Source: Datisca glomerata
Taxonomy: Eukaryota; Streptophyta; Magnoliopsida; Cucurbitales; Datiscaceae
DNA: 64,000 bases
Assembly: GCA_003255025.1 (NCBI GenBank)
Contig: QANY01002371.1
Coordinates: 434,001 to 498,000 of the forward strand
Reading direction: 5' to 3'
Positions 58,666-64,000 of this stretch are shown here, piece after piece (positions within the stretch are counted from its first letter, which is position 1; each line of letters begins with the position of its first letter). Made by a program: the position numbers and the translations under genes. Below the pieces are notes generated by a model that was not told where the DNA came from, did no database searches, and saw nothing but the letters and a program-made list of their open reading frames with translations.

Positions 58666-59487
58666 AGTTGACTTATGAAAGTCTCATGACAACAAAAGCT
58701 AGACTAATGCATGCTTTAAATGTTGGAAAGTCAAGTGTGAATTTCGAAAGAATATCATTAAGTGATTCATGTACCTGAATTTGTAACAACTAATATGGTG
58801 CATGCCCATGCGTTGTAATTCTTGAACATAAATGTAAAGTAGTGATTTTGAATGCATGCATGCTATGCATGATTGTGAGCCTTTATAAAAAAATTATATG
58901 ATGATTTTTTAGCAATATCCAATACCCTTTAAAACAATCACTTGGCCTAGGATCATGGACTTGCAATGAAGTATCGAGCATATTTTTAGGAAAATGATAC
59001 ATCCTTATTTATTAGTTTATGACTCAGTATTTGGCTCCATGTCAGTGGTGAATAATTTCTCTGCTTCTCTTCTGTACTTCTAATTGGGTAATCCTCCAAT
59101 TGCGCTTTAGCTTTTGTCATGCGTATATTGACATTTCTCGTGATGACTTTTTAGATTTTACTTTGCACTCCAATCACCTTTCTTAGTTCCAATTTTTTTT
59201 TCAATTAGCTTTCACCTAACCAAGTTTATGCTTCTGAGTTATTTCAAGAGTAATTAATAATATCTTACAACTGAGAAGAATACAAAATAATGGAAATAAG
59301 CAGAATATTAAGTATTTGTATTTGTCAACTGAGAAAGAAAAAAGGCTCTTCATTGATGATGAACAATGTTTACAAACGATGGTTTGGAAAAAGAAAAAAA
59401 ATGGAGGAAGAATTTCTCCAGTATTCGAGACAGCTTTTTTTTTAACATTTTTTTTGCCTAACTTTATTTTTCCCATACTTAGAGCGG
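58666..59487. other. Remaining 3' untranslated region of the second Tat element
   Basis: No convincing ORF on either strand and no antisense domain recognised here, unlike the first element. Confidence 0.5.
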
Positions 59488-60360
59488 TCAAACGAAATAC
59501 TTCTTGACTGTATCAGAATTAACTGTGTGCAGTAAATCATCTCCGTCCATGTTTGTTAGCATGAGAACTCCTCCCGAAAAAGCCTTCTTGACAATGAAAG
59601 GTCCTTCATAATTTGGGGTCCACTTCCCCCAGTGATCCTTTTGAAATGGGAGTATCTTTTTTACATCAAGTCTCCTTCTCAGAAACATCAGGACGCAATT
59701 TTTTGTCATATGCGTGCATAATTTTTCTTTGATATAATTGCTCTCTACATAATGCAATCAATCTTTTCTCTTCGATGAAATTCAATTGCTCATATCGTGT
59801 TTGTACCCATTCTGCTTATTCTAATTTCACCTCTATTAAGACTTTGAGGGAGGGAGTTTCCACCTCAATTGGAAGGACCGCTTCCATGCCATATACCAAA
59901 GAGAATGGCGTTGCCCCAGTTGATGATCGGACTGATGTGTGGTACCCATGCAGTGCAAACGGGAGCATCTCATGCCAATCCTTATAAACATCTGTCATCT
60001 TCTCTATGATCCTGTTTATGTTCTTATTGGCTGCTTCCACTGCTCTGTTCATTTTCGGACGATAAGGAGATGAATTATGATGCTTAATTTTGAATTGCTC
60101 ACATAATTCTTTCATCATCTTGTTATTTAAATTTGTCTCAATATCTATGATGATCCTTCCAGGTAGACCATATCGACAAATTATCTCCTTTTTAATAAAC
60201 TTAACAACCGCACTTCTGGTTACACTTGAATAAGAACTTGCCTCCACCCATTTAGTAAAATAATCTATAGAGACCAAAATGAAACGATGCCCGTTAGAGA
60301 ACGACCAATGACATCTACGCCCCACATAGAGAACGCCCAAGGCGCGGCCATTACATGTAA
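59488..60360 (-). pseudogene. Integrase of the second Tat element
   Basis: 60340-59816 encodes the core with SIDYFTKWVEASSYSSV, IIIDIETNLNNKMMKELCEQ and NRAVEAANKNINRIIEKM; the second Asp and the Glu of the DDE triad are visible, the first Asp being in WGVDVIG in the preceding frame (about 60320). 59757-59488 encodes the C-terminal GPF region (PNYEGPFIVKKAFSGGVL). A frameshift near 60290 and a break near 59790 separate the parts. Confidence 0.8.
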
Positions 60361-61230
60361 AGGGGATGCAGGTACGTGAATTTTATCCGCATAAATTTGA
60401 CATTTATGACATTTCTTGGCGTAATTGATGCAGTCAGATTCTAGAGTTAACCAATAATATTCTGCTCTCAATATTTGTTTGGCCATCATATGTCCATTAG
60501 CATAAACTCCACAAATTCCTTCGTGAACATCCTCTATGATTTGATTTGCTTCCCTTGCATCAACACATCTTAAAAGCACCATATCATGGTTTCTTTTGTA
60601 GAGTATTTCACCATTCAAGAAGAAACTCATGGACAATCTTCTAATAGTGCGTTTATCATTCTCAGAAGCTTTAGATGGATATTCTCCATTCTTTATATAC
60701 TGCTTGATGTCGTAATACCACGGTCTTGTGTCTTGCTCTTCTTCAATACTGATACAGTGAGCAAGAAAATCTCGCTTCTCAATTTTTATGGGTTGCACTT
60801 CTTCCTTAAAATCTACGGTCAACATGGATGCTAGAGTTGCCAGTGCATCTGCAATTTGATTATTCTCTCTGGGTATATGATCAAATGAGACCACTTCAAA
60901 AGTTTGGCTTAGCGTAGTTACATGTTTGTTGTAAGGTACCAGCTTGGAGTCTCTAGCTTCCCATTCCCCGTTTAATTGTCGTATCACCAATAACGAATCT
61001 CTGAACACTCGAAGCTTCCTTATCTTCATATCATAAGCTTCTTGAATTCCCATGGAACATGCCTCATATTCTGCCACATTGTTTGTGCAGTCAAATCATA
61101 GTTTTGCCGTAAATGGGAACAACTTCCCCTCGGGAGATATGAGGATTGCCCTAATTTCATGTCCTACATCATTAGACGCACCATCAAATAACATTGCCCA
61201 CAATTCTGGATCCGTAGATTCTCCTTCATT
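60340..61230 (-). pseudogene. Second RNase H and integrase zinc region of the second Tat element
   Basis: LFDGASNDVGHEIRAILISP begins the extra RNase H at about 61190. An in-frame TGA at about 61099-61097 interrupts it before FDCTNNVAEYEACSM. FRDSLLVIRQLNGEWEARD and NQIADALATLASML complete it. The integrase HHCC part follows, ending AEYYWLTLESDCINYAKKCH and KCQIY. Confidence 0.8.
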
Positions 61231-62100
61231 TTTTAATATGACTGATATGTTCTCATCAGGAAAATCAAACTTCATAGGCTCATAATCTTGCATTGGTTGA
61301 TCTGCAAGATAATCAGCAAGTACACTTCCTTTTATTGATTTTCTCGTGACATAAACAATATCATATTCCATGAGCAACATTTTCCATTTAGCGATTCGCC
61401 CAAAAAGTGATGGCTTTTCAAAGATATATTTGATTGAATCCATCTTTGAAATTAACCAAGTGGTGTGGTATAACATGTACTGTCTAAGCCAATGAGCAGC
61501 CCAGGCTAATGCACAACACGTTTTCTCCAACATCGAATAATTAACCTCATAATTTGTGAACCTTTTGCTTAAATAGTATATTTCTTGTTCTTTCCTTCCA
61601 GAGGAGCCATGTTGACCAAGTACCCAACCCATGGATTTTCCTGTCACTGTAAGATACAAAATGAGTGGACGCCCTGGATTTGGAGGAACAAGTATAGGCG
61701 GATTTTGCAAGTATTGCTTGATCTTCTCAAAAGCAATTTGACAATCATCATTCCATCCTTCTGTATCACTTTTGCGGAGAAATTTAAAGATGGGTTCACA
61801 AGTTGCAGTTAGCTATGAGATGAACCGGGCTATGTAATTTAATCTCCCCAAGAAACCTCTAACTTCCTTTTGAGTTTGAGGTGGCGGCATATCAATGATG
61901 GCTCGAACCTTGTCAGGGTCAACTTTTATTCCTTCCTTGCTCACGACAAAACCAAGTAGTTTCCCTGAAGACATTGCGAATGTACACTTTGTCGGGTTAA
62001 GCTTTAACTGAAACTTTCTCAACCGTCCAAATAGTTTCGCAGAGTGACCGTATGATCTTCCCCTTGACGAGATTTGGCAATCATATCATCAACGTACACT
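61230..62100 (-). pseudogene. RT thumb/connection and RNase H of the second Tat element
   Basis: YVDD is at 62096-62085 (minus). 62022-61813 encodes KLNPTKCTFAMSSGKLLGFV and RGFLGRLNYIARFIS. 61710-61230 encodes the RNase H with MGWVLGQHGSSGRKEQEIYY and KWKMLLMEYDIVYVTRKSIK. Stops just before YVDD (about 62103) and after ARFIS (61813) break the frame. Confidence 0.8.
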
Positions 62101-62807
62101 TCGATTTATTTATGCATCATATCATGAAACAATGTTACCATTGCCCGCTGGTAAGTCGCCCCTGCATTATTCAGACCAAATGGCATGACCTTATAACAAA
62201 ATGCACCCCACAAAGTTATAAAAGTCATCTTTTCACGGTCTTCAGGAGCCATTTTGATTTGGTTATACCCCGAAAAACCATCCATGAAAGAGAATGTTGA
62301 ATGTCCTGCGGTGTTATCTACTAAGACATCGATATGAGGTAAATGAAAATTATTCTTGGGGCTTGCCCGATTTAAGTCTCTATAAACGACGCACACCCTT
62401 ACTTTCCCATTTTTATTTAACACTGGGACTATGTTAGCAACCCATTCAGGGTATTTTGCTACTTCTTGAAAACCCGCATCTACTTGCTTTTTAACTCCTT
62501 CTTTGATCTGTACCAGCATGTCTGGTTTCATTTTCTGTAACTTTTGTCGCACTGGTTTAATTTCAGGCATAAGTGACAAATGATGAACCACGATATAAGT
62601 GTCTAGACCTGGCATATCTTGGTAAGACCATGCAAAGACATCAATATACTCTTTGAGTAAGTCAATTAATTCTCGGCGGCTTTGGCTTGTCATAGAAGTG
62701 CCGATTTGGACCTCTTTCGTCTCTCCCTCCAATTCCAAATTTATCACATATGTTAACTCTTGATATGGTTGAGTTATTTTTTCATCCTCCTCTACCATTC
62801 TTAACAT
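62101..62807 (-). pseudogene. RT fingers/palm of the second Tat element
   Basis: VNIVPVLNKNGKVRVCVVYR, DLNRASPKNNFHLPHIDVLV, FMDGFSGYNQIKMAPEDREK and YKVMPFGLNNAGATYQRAM are conserved RT blocks in order. Upstream EYIDVFAWSYQDMPGLDT is the usual lead-in. The frame ends with a stop at 62103-62105, nine codons or fewer before YVDD. Confidence 0.85.
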
Positions 62808-63200
62808 TTCCGGAGATGGTTCGAAATTATCCTCGTCACTTTCATCTTACTCTACGCTAAGAATGAGATTGTCAAAGTTATTGCTTATGCTCTTGTTTCA
62901 AAATCACTGTTCTCGAACCTGAATTGGATTATTGGATGAAAAGAAGGCGAGAAGAAAATAAATAAATAAATAAATAAATGATGCATGAGTATGAACAAAA
63001 TTTCAGAAATGTAAGTAGATATAAAAGGAAGAACAAAAAGGACTGGAATTATATTTATCATTAACAAAAGGAGACGAAACAAGTTTTTAGATTTTCATTC
63101 AAAAAGATGACATGAAATAGACGAGAACATAGGCCCATAACAATGAAATTCCTAAGGCATTGGGTAGAACCATTAGAATTTTGGCATGAACACATTACTC

Positions 63201-63944
63201 TTAAAATTTCTCGAGAAGCACTGGTAGCTCGGTGACGTCCCAATTGTTAAGTTTATGATCTAAATCGTATCGAAAAACCAAGTCCTCTGTACTTGCACTT
63301 GATGATTTTGCCAAGATTGCGGATATTGAAAGCTCCTCGATATCATCTTGAAGGTTGTACTGCTCCACTATAACCGGTTCTTTGAATGAAATTCTCCCAC
63401 TTCCAAAGGATTTAGAAATATGAGGTATGATCGCCATTTCTATATCGAATTCCCTATTTTCAAGCCTAGCAATCCTCTTTTCTTTCTTTTGAGCTCCCAC
63501 TCTCCTTCCATCAACCTTGGTCGGTCTATATCCAAGCTCAAACATTTGTTCATTCTTGTCTCACTCGATTAACTTATTATTTATGCATTGATGCTTACCC
63601 CCGAGTCCTTTGCCTGGCTTGTATCCTCTTTTTATCATCAACTTTTCCACCATCTGAGATGCTTTTGATAGGCTTGATGTTGGAGTGAGTTTCCCACTAG
63701 CAACAAATGTAGTGTTCACAATCTCAAATGATCGAAATGAGCACTCCAATGCTTCTTCTGCCGCCTCAACATAAGGCATGATAGCCGGCTTAGATACCAA
63801 TAAATCTTTATCCCCATATATACAAATGAGTTTATGATCCATTATAAATTTTAGCTTCTGATGTAATGAAGATGGTACTGCCCCGGCAGAGTGAATCCAT
63901 AGTCGACCTAAAAGAAAACTGTATGCTGGATTTATGTCCATCAC
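63201..63944 (-). pseudogene. Protease region and G-patch of the second Tat element
   Basis: 63944-63561 encodes MDINPAYSFLLGRLWIHSAG and, after a linker, MIKRGYKPGKGLGGKH, a G-patch that follows protease in Tat polyproteins. 63545-63201 continues with ELGYRPTKVDGRRVGAQKKE and DLVFRYDLDHKLNNWDVTEL. A TGA/TAA near 63550 splits the two. Protease's catalytic part should lie beyond 64000. Confidence 0.75.
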
Positions 63945-64000
63945 TTAGAAAACAATACTGAATAGGCATGGCCCGTTTCGAATTTGTATCTCTAATTCTC

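Larger units (their letters stand above)
54915..64000 (-). mobile_element. Second Tat-type Ty3/gypsy retrotransposon (3' half and LTR; 5' part beyond window)
   Basis: 3' LTR 54915-57728, polypurine tract 57729-57741, tandem-repeat 3' region to about 58665, then integrase, second RNase H, RNase H, RT and protease/G-patch in minus order to the window end. Dual RNase H and the G-patch after protease place it in the Tat lineage. It has only a few stops and frameshifts, so it is much younger than the first element. Confidence 0.88.

Overview
The window is nuclear DNA from a flowering plant, most likely a eudicot. Spliced genes carry plant introns (GT..AG, U-rich). There is a plant NOG1 GTPase, a seed-type vacuolar aquaporin (TIP3) and a DUF789 gene. 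Plant Ty3/gypsy (Tat lineage) and Ty1/copia retrotransposons, a Helitron, a CACTA transposon, plastid-derived fragments and an endogenous pararetrovirus remnant fill much of the rest. The species cannot be named from the sequence.

Layout. 1-559: last two exons of an unidentified gene, followed by a plastid trnA-intron fragment (911-1165). 1675-18650: a 17-kb Tat-type LTR retrotransposon on the minus strand. It has terminal repeats, a 5-bp target duplication, a polypurine tract, degenerate gag/pol, antisense open reading frames, tandem repeats, a 246-bp-arm inverted repeat and a nested CACTA element (5084-8775). A second copy of its integrase-to-3' region lies inside gag. The element is inserted in one copy of a duplicated promoter-like segment (18656-19530); the other copy (20627-21782) precedes the DUF789 gene (22244-25530, six exons).

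26.5-33.5 kb is AT-rich intergenic DNA with a broken Caulimoviridae reverse transcriptase region (about 26640-28242), microsatellites, a foldback element with long inverted ends (28910-30174) and a SINE-like tRNA-derived piece. 34545-36578 is an intact, uninterrupted NOG1 coding region (ribosome biogenesis) on the minus strand, with probable introns in both untranslated regions. A decayed plastid 23S rRNA fragment sits at about 38.6 kb and complex tandem repeats at 39.2-40.4 kb. The three-exon TIP3 aquaporin lies on the minus strand at 40832-42587.

43.4-64 kb is a transposon graveyard. It holds a Helitron relic (helicase plus RPA-like protein, minus strand, with a convincing 3' end at 43440), a plus-strand gypsy gag/protease fragment, and a Ty1/copia relic. 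The copia LTR is split by a 2.5-kb solo-LTR-like insert, and its pol is interrupted by a second Tat element (LTR 54915-57728, pol to the window end).

The three complete host genes are unrelated in function: NOG1 serves 60S ribosome assembly, TIP3 the seed storage-vacuole membrane, and DUF789 is of unknown role. The main structural interest is the rearranged first Tat element, the duplicated DUF789 promoter and the nesting at the right end.
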